DNA of 64,000 bases from Planococcus halocryophilus (lineage in GTDB: Bacteria; Bacillota; Bacilli; Bacillales_A; Planococcaceae). The DNA lies in assembly GCF_001687585.2 (NCBI RefSeq), contig NZ_CP016537.2, positions 2,514,001 to 2,578,000 on the forward strand, in the 5' to 3' direction. The notes beneath the pieces are model-generated. The model was not told where the DNA came from. It saw nothing but the letters and a program-made list of their open reading frames with translations, and searched no databases. The position numbers were made by a program, and so were the translations under genes. Positions 8,188 through 18,042 of this stretch are shown piece by piece. The stretch's first letter is position 1. Each line of letters starts with the position of its first letter.

Positions 8188-9063
8188 TTATTGGTTCTTC
8201 AAGTATTCCAATACCGATTCATCAATCAATGCTTCTTCTGACCAATGATCGTCAAAATTCTCGCGCAGGCAAAACGTTTTCAACGCCTCTTTCACTGCCG
8301 AATCATAACTGCTGTGATCGACGGATTCCAATAAATCAAGCTTAACCAGTTGCTCAACAATCACCGTCAACACGTCTTCTTTAATAGGCAACTTTTCTGC
8401 TGACGGCGCGGCATACATTTTGTGGAGCTCATATAACCGCTGTAACTCTTCAATTGGTTCTCGATGATCATCGACACGTAAATCCACTTTCACATCGTTA
8501 TAGCCACCGTATCCTGCCTCTTTTTGCAAGACATAAACCGCAGCAGATTGTTTGCCTCTACTGTCGCCTCCGGCATGTTGAGCCGCCGTTATGGCCTGCA
8601 GCAAGCGCTCAGCCAATGGACCTGATGATTCTTCAAATGATCTACTCATTTCGCTGACCGTTTTCTCACTGACGAGAATATTGCCTTGGCACGAGTGATG
8701 TTTCCCTATTTTATGCCCTGCCCAATCGTAGCATTCGTGACCAGTGAAGGCGCTTGCTTCACCATCCGCATTAATAATAGCCACTTGACGTAAACTCCTG
8801 CCTGGATCATCAGCAATCAATTTATCAATCACTGCCTCAGGTGATAAGCCTTTTTCTAACAATCCTAGTCCTTCTGGTCCGTAAGCCGTATTGGCCCACG
8901 ATTGCGTTGCTACTGCACCAACACCCGCCTTTGCCCACGGCACGACTGATCCGACCGCCAAAAATTTCGACTGAACTGCCACGCCCACTTCTCCCGTCGC
9001 CGGGTCTGCAGCAACAATAGAAAAGGTCGCCACCAATTGATCTTTATTCACTTTAATGTTCAT
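8188..9063 (-). CDS. DUF1028 family protein with C-terminal putative peptidoglycan-binding region
   Basis: 291 residues. The first ~215 match DUF1028, an Ntn-hydrolase-like fold of unknown substrate, with conserved 'ATFSIVAADPATGEVGVAVQ', 'VPWAKAGVGAVATQ' and 'QSAAVYVLQKEAGYGGYND' stretches. The last ~70 residues ('LIDESVLEYLKNQ' end) resemble the PG_binding_2-like tail found in many family members. No signal peptide is visible, so a cytoplasmic location is likely. A strong AAGGGGG site precedes the ATG. It is monocistronic, with its 3' end facing repeat array 1. Function unknown. Confidence 0.85.
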   Translation of the reverse strand: MNIKVNKDQLVATFSIVAADPATGEVGVAVQSKFLAVGSVVPWAKAGVGAVATQSWANTAYGPEGLGLLEKGLSPEAVIDKLIADDPGRSLRQVAIINADGEASAFTGHECYDWAGHKIGKHHSCQGNILVSEKTVSEMSRSFEESSGPLAERLLQAITAAQHAGGDSRGKQSAAVYVLQKEAGYGGYNDVKVDLRVDDHREPIEELQRLYELHKMYAAPSAEKLPIKEDVLTVIVEQLVKLDLLESVDHSSYDSAVKEALKTFCLRENFDDHWSEEALIDESVLEYLKNQ

Positions 9064-9132
9064 GTATTTGCCCCCTTTTCTCTACTGTAATTCAATCAAA
9101 CAAAATTTTCCTGTTTCGCAATTCGTATACAC

Positions 9133-9173
9133 AAAAAAACCTGTAGAAATCCTAAAGGATTTCTACAGGTTTT
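9133..9173 (-). terminator. Terminator of the tagGH operon
   Basis: A 17-bp stem (9136-9152 with 9157-9173) has a TAAA loop and, on the minus strand, ends in a run of seven T. It overlaps the last codons and stop of tagH. Confidence 0.9.
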
Positions 9174-9979
9174 GCATTTTTCTTGGATTGGCGATTGAGT
9201 GCGCTTGTTCTGTATTTCTTTTTATCAGTTTTTGACAATGCTTTATACTCTTCTAAGAAAGTTTCGTATTTTGTTATAACTTCTTTTGTAGGGCCGTATT
9301 CTTTAACCACTCCAAATTCCAACCATAAAATTTGATCACAGAATTTTTTCATTTGTGAAATCGAGTGACTGACAAAAAACATCGTTTTCCCTTTTTTCTT
9401 AAACTCCATCATTTTGTCTAAGCTTTTTTCAGAAAAGGCTTTATCACCTACAGATAAGGCTTCATCCACGATTAAAATATCTGGATTGACTCGAACCGAA
9501 ATAGAAAAGCCTAAACGCGATTTCATTCCACTAGAATACGTTTTTACTGGTTGATCGATAAATTTCTCCAGCTCTGCAAACTCGATAATTTCATCTTCCA
9601 TCTCAGAAATCTGTTTTTGAGAAAATCCAAGCATCAATAATTTGAGCTCGATGTTTTCACGACCTGACAACTTCCCATCCAGTCCTGCGTTTACTGCAAT
9701 CAATGCTACGTCACCGTTACTTGTCACATGACCATTTGTTGAAGGAATAACACCTGCGATAATGTTTGCTAAAGTCGATTTCCCAGATCCGTTAATGCCA
9801 ACGAGTCCGACAATCGAACCTTCTTCTACTGTGAAAGAAACATTTTGTAAAGCATAAAAATTCTCTCCATAGTCCTTATAAGGAACTAACAAATCAAGAA
9901 GTCTTTCAGATTTTTTCTTATATAATTTATAACGTTTTGAGACATTTTTAACTTCTACTGAATTAACCAAGATTTTCAC
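9152..9979 (-). CDS. tagH: Teichoic acid ABC transporter ATPase TagH
   Basis: 275 residues; the ATPase of the TagGH exporter that moves undecaprenyl-linked wall teichoic acid across the membrane. Walker A 'GINGSGKST' (~61-69), signature 'YSSGM' (~148-152) and Walker B 'ILIVDEALS' (D172-E173) are intact. Its length matches the short TarH of staphylococci (~264) rather than the 527-residue B. subtilis TagH with its extracytoplasmic tail. The start is GTG nine bases after the tagG stop, with only a weak Shine-Dalgarno, so translation is probably coupled to tagG. Last gene of the minus-strand operon. Confidence 0.93.
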   Translation of the reverse strand: MKILVNSVEVKNVSKRYKLYKKKSERLLDLLVPYKDYGENFYALQNVSFTVEEGSIVGLVGINGSGKSTLANIIAGVIPSTNGHVTSNGDVALIAVNAGLDGKLSGRENIELKLLMLGFSQKQISEMEDEIIEFAELEKFIDQPVKTYSSGMKSRLGFSISVRVNPDILIVDEALSVGDKAFSEKSLDKMMEFKKKGKTMFFVSHSISQMKKFCDQILWLEFGVVKEYGPTKEVITKYETFLEEYKALSKTDKKKYRTSALNRQSKKNAKPVEIL

Positions 9980-9988
9980 ATCCCATTT

Positions 9989-10795
9989 TTATAAAAAGTC
10001 AATAAACTGACTTCTGAATTTCACGTGAAGATAAGAACCAACAAGGAATGTTAATGCGACTACTCCAACAAAGTAAAGGGTATAAGTCGGATTTTCAAGA
10101 AAGTACCACCCTTCACCAAGTAACGAATACCTGTACCCTTCTATGACGTAATAGAAAGGATTGAGTTTCAAAAACACTTGCCATGAATCTGGCAGTAACG
10201 TTGGCGGCCATAAAATCGGCGATAAATACAGCAGCATACGCATAACTGATTGCAACAGCATTTGCACGTCTCTAACAATAGTCGCCAAAGTGGACGTAAT
10301 GAGAGAAAGGCTAAACAGGAATACGAGTAACCCAATGATGTAAATAGGCAACTGCAAGTAATAAATGGAAACTGGAAAGCTCATAAACTGTAAGACTACC
10401 ATTCCGATAGCTAATAGTACCAGATGCGGATATAGCTGCGCAAAAATTGTATAATTCGGAATGATACTCATTGGGAAATTCATCTTGGCAAGCATCCTAA
10501 TCTTAGTGTAAATCGACTTAGAAGCTTTCATGACACTGCCATTGATAAAGAACCATACGAGAATTCCGGCAAACATCCATTGGAAATAAGGAATATCTCC
10601 AATGGCTTCTCGCTGCCTAATTCCAAAACCGAAAACAAACCAATAGATCATAATTTGAATTGCTGGGTTAATGATCTCCCAAGCTGCCCCCAAATAATTC
10701 CCTCTCGTTAAGCTCCGCAATTCATATACAGAAAGCCGGTTAATTAAATAAGAGAATTTCACTTGCTCTTTAATTACTTTTATCGCTGATTTCAT
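9989..10795 (-). CDS. tagG: Teichoic acid ABC transporter permease TagG
   Basis: 268 residues with about six membrane segments in ABC-2 permease arrangement; the cytoplasmic N-terminus 'LSVYELRSLTRGNYLGAAWE' is typical of polysaccharide and teichoic acid exporters. It pairs with TagH, whose gene follows after 9 bp. The 110 bp upstream separate it from the large glycerophosphotransferase gene on the same strand, so both separate and joint transcription are possible. Function as a wall teichoic acid exporter is well supported by the tagH-tagG pairing and by tagD/tagB nearby. Confidence 0.92.
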   Translation of the reverse strand: MKSAIKVIKEQVKFSYLINRLSVYELRSLTRGNYLGAAWEIINPAIQIMIYWFVFGFGIRQREAIGDIPYFQWMFAGILVWFFINGSVMKASKSIYTKIRMLAKMNFPMSIIPNYTIFAQLYPHLVLLAIGMVVLQFMSFPVSIYYLQLPIYIIGLLVFLFSLSLITSTLATIVRDVQMLLQSVMRMLLYLSPILWPPTLLPDSWQVFLKLNPFYYVIEGYRYSLLGEGWYFLENPTYTLYFVGVVALTFLVGSYLHVKFRSQFIDFL

Positions 10796-10909
10796 TTTGA
10801 TTCCTCACTAACTTTCCTCTAGACACTTAGAAAAGTTTCTATTGGTTCTATTAAAGCTTGTCAGACAAGCATGCACTTCGAAAGAGTAACGAACTAAACA
10901 AAGAAACAC

Positions 10910-13267
10910 TTATAAAATATTCTCTTGTTGCAAAGACTCTACGATACGTGTTGTGTTTTTTCTATCCATAAACGTATTAATCTGCTGATATTTCTCCATA
11001 ATTCCATCTTCCACTTTATAATTTAGAGAGATGATATCATCGATTTTTTTCATCAAATGATCAAGATCATAGATGACAGCACCAGGTGCATTTTCATCGT
11101 TTACTGGTGGGATTGCTTTATATTGATTAATTAAATATTCTTTTTCTTCCCAATAAAAAATAGGGTATGCACCTCTAAATGTTGCATCATAAATTGCTGA
11201 AGAATAATCCGTTATGAAGATAATTGAGTTCTTCAAAGCTTCCGAAGGGTTATTACTAATAATGTGTTGATATTCCTTCATATTTTCATATATATGCTCC
11301 GAGAATTTATTGTGTGGAACAATTAGCAATCTGTCCAATAGCCCCTTTTTTTCAAAAGCTTCTATAACACGAATAATTTGAGTATAATAAGTAGTTTGTT
11401 CAATTAGCCCTCTATAGATTAAGCCTTCTTCCCAATAGCGGTAAGTCGGCATGAATGCAATTTTATCAGCATTCTCATTGAGTTTTGCGTGATCAAAAGT
11501 TGCTAGTCCTGTAAGAATTAAATCATCTCTATCATAACCCATTTTATAAAATTCTCCTGCCTCAAGCTCAGAACTAATGACAGATTTACGCATATTGAAG
11601 ACATTCTTATCTTTGTGGAATCCAAAAGCCATTGGATTGTCTACCGGTTTCGCAAACATAATACCATGCTGAAGGAAAGTTAAAGGTATGGTATTAATTT
11701 TCTCACGGATTACATCAATATATAAGCGATCATTGAGTAAATGATTTGATAACTCACTAGATATAAGATTTGAAGCTCTAAATGTTAAATAATAATGTTT
11801 GAAACTATACTTTCTAACAATTGCTTTTTTGTATTGTTTTTTTAGAGTTTGATAATTCTCTGCATCTTTACTTAAGATAAAGTAGTTTTTTGAAAGTAAT
11901 TTTTTTTCTTTCATCACTTGTTCAAAAACTCTAATTGCAGATTCATCAGCTTTCATGCTTTTCTTCTCAAAGTAAAGGTTAATATTTTCTTTAGTTTTAG
12001 GAAGCCATTTAGAAATTGCATTTGCAATAAAAATCAAATTTCTATTAATAAACGTGTATTCTTCAGATTTGGATAAAATCGTAGAAGTTAGATCACCACG
12101 AACATTAGTTCTTATCACATTGACTTGATCTCCAAATATTTTAAAATCCAGGGTTTTCTTTTTCTTTGGACGTATATTTAATTTCAAGTTGTGCAAAATT
12201 GTTTTTTTATCACCAAGATACAAGTTAGTGTGTATGCGATTATCAACATTTAAACTAGAAACTGGCACCTTGAAGAATCCATATCTTCGAACAAGTTTGA
12301 AGTTAAATGGACGAATAAACTTAGCAAGTGGTGCACCTTCAGTACCTGCATACAAATAGTCATAAACTCCACTTGCCTTATAAGCATAATGAGTGCTTCT
12401 TCCAAAGATATATAAATTTTCACCAAAAAATCTAGCTTTAAGATTTGGGTGAAAACTTGAAATCTTAGTAGGTTTTCCTTGTGACAAGTAAATTCCTTTA
12501 GTTCTATTGTGCAAATAATATTTAACACCATTAACCTTTATTATTCCTAATAGATGTATATTGCGATATTTTTCTAGGTAAGTCTTATCCGCAATTTTAA
12601 TACTTTTTCTAGCTATTTTTTTCAAATTTATATTTTTCATCAATCCTTCTATCTCAAAATCTAGTGAATTAGGACCGGATAAACTATAATCAAGATTTGG
12701 TTTATTCATGAGTACAGTAAAAATGACTTTATGTGTAACTAGCTCTTTTCTAAATAAATCATAGATTATAAATATATAAAATTGATCATATTGAATTTTT
12801 CCGATTGTTAAGAAACGATATTCTACAGTAGTTAATCCTAAATCTCTTTGGATAACGTGTGGAGACAAACTAAACGTAGCTAAATCATGTACACTCTCGA
12901 TATAACTACCAGTATAATCATATATCGAAAACGATGTATCTCCTGTTTGTTTAAAAACCAGTAAGTCTGAATAGGATTCAAATTGCATCAACATTGAATT
13001 TTCATTAGGTTTGAAACCAACACCATCTTCATTTACAAACTTTGAAGCATATACTTTATTATCTTTGACATATCCAATAATACATTCCGCTGAATATGGA
13101 TTTGTAAATAATATCTGATCCTCTGCTTTATATGCTCCAAGGTAAATTGGTTCTTGTTTTAATAATGGCAAATGCAATACATATGTGCCTTCAGTTTCCA
13201 TCATAAAAAAGGCTATCTTCTCACTTGCTTCTTCAATTACTTGTAATTTAGAATTAAATATTTTCAC
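10910..13267 (-). CDS. CDP-glycerol glycerophosphotransferase family protein, large
   Basis: 785 residues. The C-terminal ~370 residues are a Glyphos_transf (teichoic acid glycerol/ribitol phosphate transferase) domain, with 'TGLATFDHA', 'IAFMPTYRYWEEG', the acceptor/nucleotide-site segment 'IFITDYSSAIYD' and 'GAYPIFYWEE'. The N-terminal ~410 residues are beta-rich, AT-rich in coding sequence and unlike anything I recognise; they replace the glycosyltransferase half found in some TarL/TarF proteins. It probably extends or modifies a polyol-phosphate polymer at the inner membrane face. The GTG start at 13267 has AGAAGG seven bases upstream. Confidence 0.82.
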   Translation of the reverse strand: MKIFNSKLQVIEEASEKIAFFMMETEGTYVLHLPLLKQEPIYLGAYKAEDQILFTNPYSAECIIGYVKDNKVYASKFVNEDGVGFKPNENSMLMQFESYSDLLVFKQTGDTSFSIYDYTGSYIESVHDLATFSLSPHVIQRDLGLTTVEYRFLTIGKIQYDQFYIFIIYDLFRKELVTHKVIFTVLMNKPNLDYSLSGPNSLDFEIEGLMKNINLKKIARKSIKIADKTYLEKYRNIHLLGIIKVNGVKYYLHNRTKGIYLSQGKPTKISSFHPNLKARFFGENLYIFGRSTHYAYKASGVYDYLYAGTEGAPLAKFIRPFNFKLVRRYGFFKVPVSSLNVDNRIHTNLYLGDKKTILHNLKLNIRPKKKKTLDFKIFGDQVNVIRTNVRGDLTSTILSKSEEYTFINRNLIFIANAISKWLPKTKENINLYFEKKSMKADESAIRVFEQVMKEKKLLSKNYFILSKDAENYQTLKKQYKKAIVRKYSFKHYYLTFRASNLISSELSNHLLNDRLYIDVIREKINTIPLTFLQHGIMFAKPVDNPMAFGFHKDKNVFNMRKSVISSELEAGEFYKMGYDRDDLILTGLATFDHAKLNENADKIAFMPTYRYWEEGLIYRGLIEQTTYYTQIIRVIEAFEKKGLLDRLLIVPHNKFSEHIYENMKEYQHIISNNPSEALKNSIIFITDYSSAIYDATFRGAYPIFYWEEKEYLINQYKAIPPVNDENAPGAVIYDLDHLMKKIDDIISLNYKVEDGIMEKYQQINTFMDRKNTTRIVESLQQENIL

Positions 13268-13369
13268 TGTTATACCTTCTTTTTCATTTATATTTAGATG
13301 TTTTCATTACAGTTAATCAGTAAATTTTCATTATTTTATTCAACTTCATGTCGTAAAGAGATTAAATTC

Positions 13370-14569
13370 TCACTTTAAAAAAGCCTGCACGACACGTTCG
13401 GTTGCTCGCCCATCTTCTAGAGAAGTAAAGCGTTTTTTAAACTTAGCGAAAGCTTGATTTGATTGGACATCCATGTCTTTCAGTTCTTGAATTGCCTGAA
13501 ACAATTCACTTTCTGTTTGGACGATAGGACCGGGTGCATCTTTTTCAATATCGATATAGAAACCACGTAATTGATCACGATAGTTTTCCAAATCGTACAT
13601 AAAGAAAATAACTGGACGATTTAAAATCGCATAATCGAAAAATACCGAAGAATAATCTGTAATCAACAAATCAGATGCCAAGTACAAATCACGAATGTCT
13701 GGGTAACGCGATACATCGTAAACGATTCCCTCATACGCCGAGAAATCAAAGTTTTCAGCAACTAAGTAATGCATACGAGACAACAACACCCAGTCATCAC
13801 CGAATTCCTTTTCCCAGTTTTTTAAGTCAAACTGAAATTCAAACTTATATTTTCCTTTTTGATAAAATTCATTATCTCTCCACGTAGGAGCATATAACAT
13901 AACTTTTTTATGTTCTGCAATGCCCAAATCTTTTTTTAGATTGCTGACCAAAGTTTCTGAGCTATTACTTAAGATGTCGTTACGAGGATACCCAGATTCA
14001 ATAACTTCCCCATTATAGTGGAAGGCACGTTTAAAAATTTCGGATGAATAGGAGTTAGGAGAAATCAAATAATCCCATTTCTCCGACTCCAACACAAAAT
14101 TCTTTTTATAGGAATCTGTTTTGGTATTCGGCATATGAACTTCTTCTATATCAAGTCCTAGCTTTTTCAATGGAGTTCCATGCCAAGTTTGCAAGTATAC
14201 GGTCCCTTTAGGTTTTGGCATCCATAAAGGCAACCTAACATTGTTGACCCAGTATTCCGCTCTTGGAAACGTCCAGAACCAGTTTATCGTAAACCTTTGA
14301 ATATAAGGTACTTTGAATTCTTCAAAAAGCTTAATCGCACTTTTATCTACACTCCACAAAAGCGTATAATCCGGATAATGTTCTTTCATATATTCATATA
14401 TAGCGCGTGGATTATCACTAAATTGCTTTGCATGAAAACTTTCAAATACGACTAACTTTTTCTTTTTCGGAAGTTTTCCTAGTACCACAAATACTGCGCG
14501 AAAGGCCCTTCTTGTATAGCTACTATCTTTTAGATTTTTTATTTTTTGGATGAAACTCAATTTTTTCAC
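13370..14569 (-). CDS. CDP-glycerol glycerophosphotransferase (TagF/TarF-like)
   Basis: 399 residues, a single Glyphos_transf domain. Diagnostic stretches are 'KLVVFESFHAKQFSDNPRAI', 'YLQTWHGTPLKKLG', 'VMLYAPTWRDNEF', 'LLITDYSSVFFDYA' and 'DAPGPIVQ', the pattern of the catalytic half of TagF. It lacks the N-terminal extension of B. subtilis TagF, so it may be a poly(glycerol phosphate) polymerase or a short primer-extending TarF. It is divergent from tagD across ~250 bp. It shares its strand with tagHG and probably uses the CDP-glycerol made by TagD. Confidence 0.88.
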   Translation of the reverse strand: MKKLSFIQKIKNLKDSSYTRRAFRAVFVVLGKLPKKKKLVVFESFHAKQFSDNPRAIYEYMKEHYPDYTLLWSVDKSAIKLFEEFKVPYIQRFTINWFWTFPRAEYWVNNVRLPLWMPKPKGTVYLQTWHGTPLKKLGLDIEEVHMPNTKTDSYKKNFVLESEKWDYLISPNSYSSEIFKRAFHYNGEVIESGYPRNDILSNSSETLVSNLKKDLGIAEHKKVMLYAPTWRDNEFYQKGKYKFEFQFDLKNWEKEFGDDWVLLSRMHYLVAENFDFSAYEGIVYDVSRYPDIRDLYLASDLLITDYSSVFFDYAILNRPVIFFMYDLENYRDQLRGFYIDIEKDAPGPIVQTESELFQAIQELKDMDVQSNQAFAKFKKRFTSLEDGRATERVVQAFLK

Positions 14570-14819
14570 CTAACTTCTTTCTAGTTAAATGGAATGGACA
14601 AAATTTACTAAATTAAATAGCATCCACTCTCTTTTTATTTTATACTAACTATAAGCGTTTCTGTGGAGCTTATGAACGCAACTTTTCTTCTACGAAAGCG
14701 TCTAATCACTCATACTTCTCCCATATTTCCAATAGCTATTACACATGATAACATATAAGATGATATCATAGCATACTGTGGAAAAATCGAAAATAAGCAT
14801 TCTTGGAGTGAATACATAT

Positions 14820-15212
14820 ATGAAGAAAGTAATAACATACGGAACCTTTGACTTGATTCATCATGGTCATATAAACATTTTGAAACGAGCAAAAGAAAAT
14901 GGAGATTATTTAATCGTCGGCTTATCTACTGATGAGTTTAATGCGATTAAAGGCAAAGCTGCCTATCACTCCTATGAAGAACGAAAACTCATACTAGAAG
15001 CTATAAAATACGTTGATGAAGTGATTCCTGAAAGCAATTGGGGCCAAAAAGTATCGGACATCACTAACAACAAGGCTGACTTATTTGTAATGGGGTCTGA
15101 CTGGGAAGGCAAATTCGATGAACTCAAGGACTATTGTGAGGTTCTTTATTTGCCACGAACAGAAGGCATTTCAACTACTAAAATCAAGACAGACCTTTTT
15201 AATCGCAAATGA
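14820..15212 (+). CDS. tagD: Glycerol-3-phosphate cytidylyltransferase TagD
   Basis: 130 residues, equal to the usual 129-132 for TagD. It makes CDP-glycerol from CTP and glycerol-3-phosphate. The N-terminal 'YGTFDLIHHGH' carries the HxGH nucleotidyltransferase motif (H14, H17), and the C-terminal 'RTEGISTTKIK' is the second signature. I start at ATG 14820 (GGAG 11 bases upstream) rather than at the upstream in-frame GTG 14778, because family proteins begin 'MKKVITYGTFD'. It overlaps tagB by 4 bp (ATGA), so the two are translationally coupled. Confidence 0.96.
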   Translation: MKKVITYGTFDLIHHGHINILKRAKENGDYLIVGLSTDEFNAIKGKAAYHSYEERKLILEAIKYVDEVIPESNWGQKVSDITNNKADLFVMGSDWEGKFDELKDYCEVLYLPRTEGISTTKIKTDLFNRK

Positions 15213-16378
15213 TCAAAGAATTTGGAATTTCCATCTACCTCTTTCTGTTTAAAGTCTTGTTTGCCCTGTTCAAACTATTCCCTCTAAAAAACAAAACAGT
15301 CTTTCTTTCTTCTTTTGGTGATAATGCGTTTTTTATTGCGAACGAATTATCTAAATCACAGCAACACCAAATGATTTTCATCAACCAAGCAAAATGCAAA
15401 CTCGATTTCACAACCATTCCAACGGATAATAAAAAGATTTATAGCTTTGAAACGTCCAATATTTTAGATACTTTTTTATCCATCTATCATTTGGCCACTT
15501 CAAAGTATGTGTTTGTTGACAATTATGCCGGTGTTCTTTCCGTCATTAAATTTCGACATGAAGTAAAATGCATACAATTATGGCACGCAGCTGGAGCTAT
15601 AAAGAAATTCGGCTGGAGCGATCCTGAAACTTCGGCAAGGAGTGAACGTGCAAAGCTGAGATTCCAACAAGTGTATGATCGTTTTCAATATATTCCTGTA
15701 GGTTCTCAACAAATGGCGGAGATTTTCTCTGAATCTTTCCATGTTGATCAAAGTCATTTTATTCACACTGGCGTGCCACAAACAGATTTTTATTTTGATC
15801 CCATTGCTAAGGAACAAGCGCATGCTAGATTGCAAAGCTTGTACCCTGCCATTACCGGAAAAAAAGTTGTTTTGTACGCTCCTACTTTCCGCAAAAATTC
15901 GTTGAATAGTATGGAGTTACAACTGAACGTAGAAGAGCTTCTTGAAAGATTGGACGAGCACTATGTAATATTGATACGCCTCCACCCTTCTGTTCATGAA
16001 GTAACCAACTTCACTGAGCATCCGCGTGTTTTGTTGGTAAATGATTACCCACACCTTAGCGAATTGCTTATTGTCAGTGATATTTTGATTACCGATTATT
16101 CATCCATTCCGGTGGAATTTTCTTTACTTGAGAAAAAAATGATTTTCTTCACTTATGACCTTGAAGAGTATGGGAAAACGCAAGGCATATGGGCGGAAAA
16201 CAGTTTGTACTTCCCTGGTCCAATTGTGAAGACGACGGGCGAAGTAATTGATCATATTTTAAATCCGTCGATTGATTATGAAAAAATCGATCAATTCTGC
16301 AAGCATTGGAATACCTATTCGATAGGTAAGAGTACTTCTCAACTGATTAGCGTCATTTACGATCCGAATGATTTATAA
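15209..16378 (+). CDS. tagB: Teichoic acid primase TagB-like glycerophosphotransferase
   Basis: 389 residues, matching TagB (~381). TagB adds the first glycerol phosphate to the undecaprenyl-PP-GlcNAc-ManNAc linkage unit. A hydrophobic N-terminal segment (residues ~7-25) is followed by the Glyphos_transf domain with the TagB-typical 'CIQLWHAAGAIKKFG', 'VVLYAPTFRKNS', 'IRLHPSVHE' and 'ILITDYSSIPVEF'. The gene overlaps tagD by four bases and is followed by a terminator. The linkage-unit genes tagO and tagA are not in this window. Confidence 0.92.
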   Translation: MIKEFGISIYLFLFKVLFALFKLFPLKNKTVFLSSFGDNAFFIANELSKSQQHQMIFINQAKCKLDFTTIPTDNKKIYSFETSNILDTFLSIYHLATSKYVFVDNYAGVLSVIKFRHEVKCIQLWHAAGAIKKFGWSDPETSARSERAKLRFQQVYDRFQYIPVGSQQMAEIFSESFHVDQSHFIHTGVPQTDFYFDPIAKEQAHARLQSLYPAITGKKVVLYAPTFRKNSLNSMELQLNVEELLERLDEHYVILIRLHPSVHEVTNFTEHPRVLLVNDYPHLSELLIVSDILITDYSSIPVEFSLLEKKMIFFTYDLEEYGKTQGIWAENSLYFPGPIVKTTGEVIDHILNPSIDYEKIDQFCKHWNTYSIGKSTSQLISVIYDPNDL

Positions 16379-16383
16379 GTCTG

Positions 16384-16415
16384 CCAGCAATCCATTAAAT
16401 TGGACTGCTGGTTTT
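16384..16415 (+). terminator. Terminator of tagDB
   Basis: CCAGCA (16384-16389) pairs with TGCTGG (16406-16411), with an inner TCCA/TGGA, followed by TTTT. Confidence 0.75.
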
Positions 16416-16495
16416 CTCATTTTTAAAAGCAATACCGCAAATTCCGAACTATTTATAACTATCTCCGTTATTTTCAAAATACTCAGTCTTTAATA

Positions 16496-16524
16496 AGGCG
16501 AATCGCCTACTTTTGTGGTATATT
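16496..16524 (+). promoter_or_regulatory. Extended -10 promoter with adjoining palindrome, deacetylase gene
   Basis: TGG plus TATATT (16516-16524) forms an extended -10 element. Just upstream, AGGCGA-A-TCGCCT (16496-16508) is a perfect 13-bp palindrome sitting where a -35 box would be, and no good -35 is present. The palindrome may be an operator or activator site. Confidence 0.45.
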
Positions 16525-16618
16525 AGAAGTAGAATATGCACATCATCACTCCATATATCCCACTTTCCTATACATACGCTGACACAATTTCAGCGCACTA
16601 ACTAAAGGGGTGAGAAAG

Positions 16619-17815
16619 GTGCTTTTTTCTAAATGTGTAAAAGTCATAGCCGCGTTGCTACTAATCCTATTTACCGTATTTTCTTTCTCTAGTCAGTCAC
16701 AAGCAGCAAGTTCCACATATATTTCAAAAGGCAATACAACTAGTAAAGTGGTTGCCCTTACGTTTGATGATGGTTCAGACGGTACCAACATTAACAAAAT
16801 TTTAGATATCTTGTCTGCCAATAAAGTAGATGCAACATTCTTTTTAACAGGTTCTGGCGCTAAAAACCATCCTTCTTGGATTAAGAATATTTCAGCTAAA
16901 GGTCACCAAATTGGCAACCACTCTTATTCACATCCCGACTTCACAAAACTGTCGGCTGCCAAAATAAAAAGTGAGCTTGATACGACAGAAGCGACGATTA
17001 AAGATCTTACAGGTGAAACAACTAAGCCAATTTTCAGAGCTCCATTTGGTGCATCTAATGCAGCTGTTTTAAAAGCTGTTGGTGATGCAGGATACACCCA
17101 TACCATTCAATGGAATATTGATACAGTTGATTGGAAAGGTGTTTCTTCTACACAAATCACCAACAAAGTAATGGATAATATTGTGCCTGGATCTATTGTG
17201 TTAATGCATACAGGTGCAGGGGCATCTGGAACACCAGGAGCTTTGCCAAGTATGATTAGCAAATTGAAAGCTAAAGGATACACATTTGTCACTGTATCCG
17301 AATTATTGAATTTGCCTTCCGCTCCTGTCAGCGGTACTAAATATACAGTCAAAGCTGGCGACACTCTTTACGGCATTGCGAGAAAATACAATGTTACCGT
17401 TTCAGCATTAGCCAAAGCCAATAACATTACTAACTATAATTTGATCTATGTGGGTCAAGTACTCACCATTCCGGGGAAAACCACGACCCCTCCCGCTATA
17501 GCTGTTAAATACACCGTTAAAGCTGGTGACACCCTTTACAGCATTGCGAGAAAATACAATGTTACCATTTCAGAATTAGCTAAAGCCAATAATATCACCA
17601 ATTACAACCTGATTCATGTGGGCCAAGTACTCACCATTCCTGGGAAAACAACAACGCCTCCCGCTTCGTCCGTTAACTATACCGTTAAAGCCGGGGATAC
17701 TCTTTACAGCATAGCTAGTAAATACAACACCACAGTTGCTAAAATAGCCGCAGCCAATAATATCTCTAATGTCAATGCAATCGCTGTAGGACAAGTATTG
17801 GTGATCCCACAATAA
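16619..17815 (+). CDS. Secreted polysaccharide deacetylase with three LysM domains
   Basis: About 398 residues. A signal peptide (hydrophobic ~10-24, cleavage near 'SQSQA-A') leads to a NodB/CE4 domain: 'TFDDG' (motif 1), 'HSYSHPD' (motif 2 metal His), 'RAPFG' (motif 3), 'DTVDW' (motif 4) and 'VLMHTG' (motif 5). Three LysM repeats of about 45 residues follow ('[10 protein letters not shown]...VGQVLTIPG'), joined by 'KTTTPP' linkers, so the enzyme should be held on peptidoglycan. It probably N-deacetylates peptidoglycan or another GlcNAc polymer. GTG at 16619 is eight bases after AGGGG and preferred over the GTG nine bases earlier that overlaps it. The LysM repeats are also near-identical in DNA, which suggests recent duplication. 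Confidence 0.92.
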   Translation: MLFSKCVKVIAALLLILFTVFSFSSQSQAASSTYISKGNTTSKVVALTFDDGSDGTNINKILDILSANKVDATFFLTGSGAKNHPSWIKNISAKGHQIGNHSYSHPDFTKLSAAKIKSELDTTEATIKDLTGETTKPIFRAPFGASNAAVLKAVGDAGYTHTIQWNIDTVDWKGVSSTQITNKVMDNIVPGSIVLMHTGAGASGTPGALPSMISKLKAKGYTFVTVSELLNLPSAPVSGTKYTVKAGDTLYGIARKYNVTVSALAKANNITNYNLIYVGQVLTIPGKTTTPPAIAVKYTVKAGDTLYSIARKYNVTISELAKANNITNYNLIHVGQVLTIPGKTTTPPASSVNYTVKAGDTLYSIASKYNTTVAKIAAANNISNVNAIAVGQVLVIPQ

Positions 17816-17845
17816 TCTCTCTACACATGATATTGACTTACTTTA

Positions 17846-17884
17846 AAAGAAGCTGGAATTCACTTTTCCAGCTTCTTTTTTATT
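17846..17884 (+). terminator. Terminator of the deacetylase gene
   Basis: AAAGAAGCTGGA (17846-17857) pairs with TCCAGCTTCTTT (17867-17878), followed by a long T-run. Confidence 0.9.
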
Positions 17885-17997
17885 TTTTCTTTTCATCCAC
17901 AAGTTATTCGGTTAGCAAATATATTCACCTTAAAAATTTCTTCGAATTTCAAGACATATGAACATTTGTACCTATTTTATAAAATTAAAACCAATTC

Positions 17998-18003
17998 TAT
18001 AAT
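17998..18003 (+). promoter_or_regulatory. TATAAT -10 box upstream of the acidic surface protein gene
   Basis: A consensus -10 hexamer lies 40 bp before the ATG and ahead of an AGGAGG ribosome site. No convincing -35 box is seen at the right distance. Confidence 0.45.
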
Positions 18004-18042
18004 AGTATAGATATTCCATTTTTTATAAACAGGAGGAAGAAA

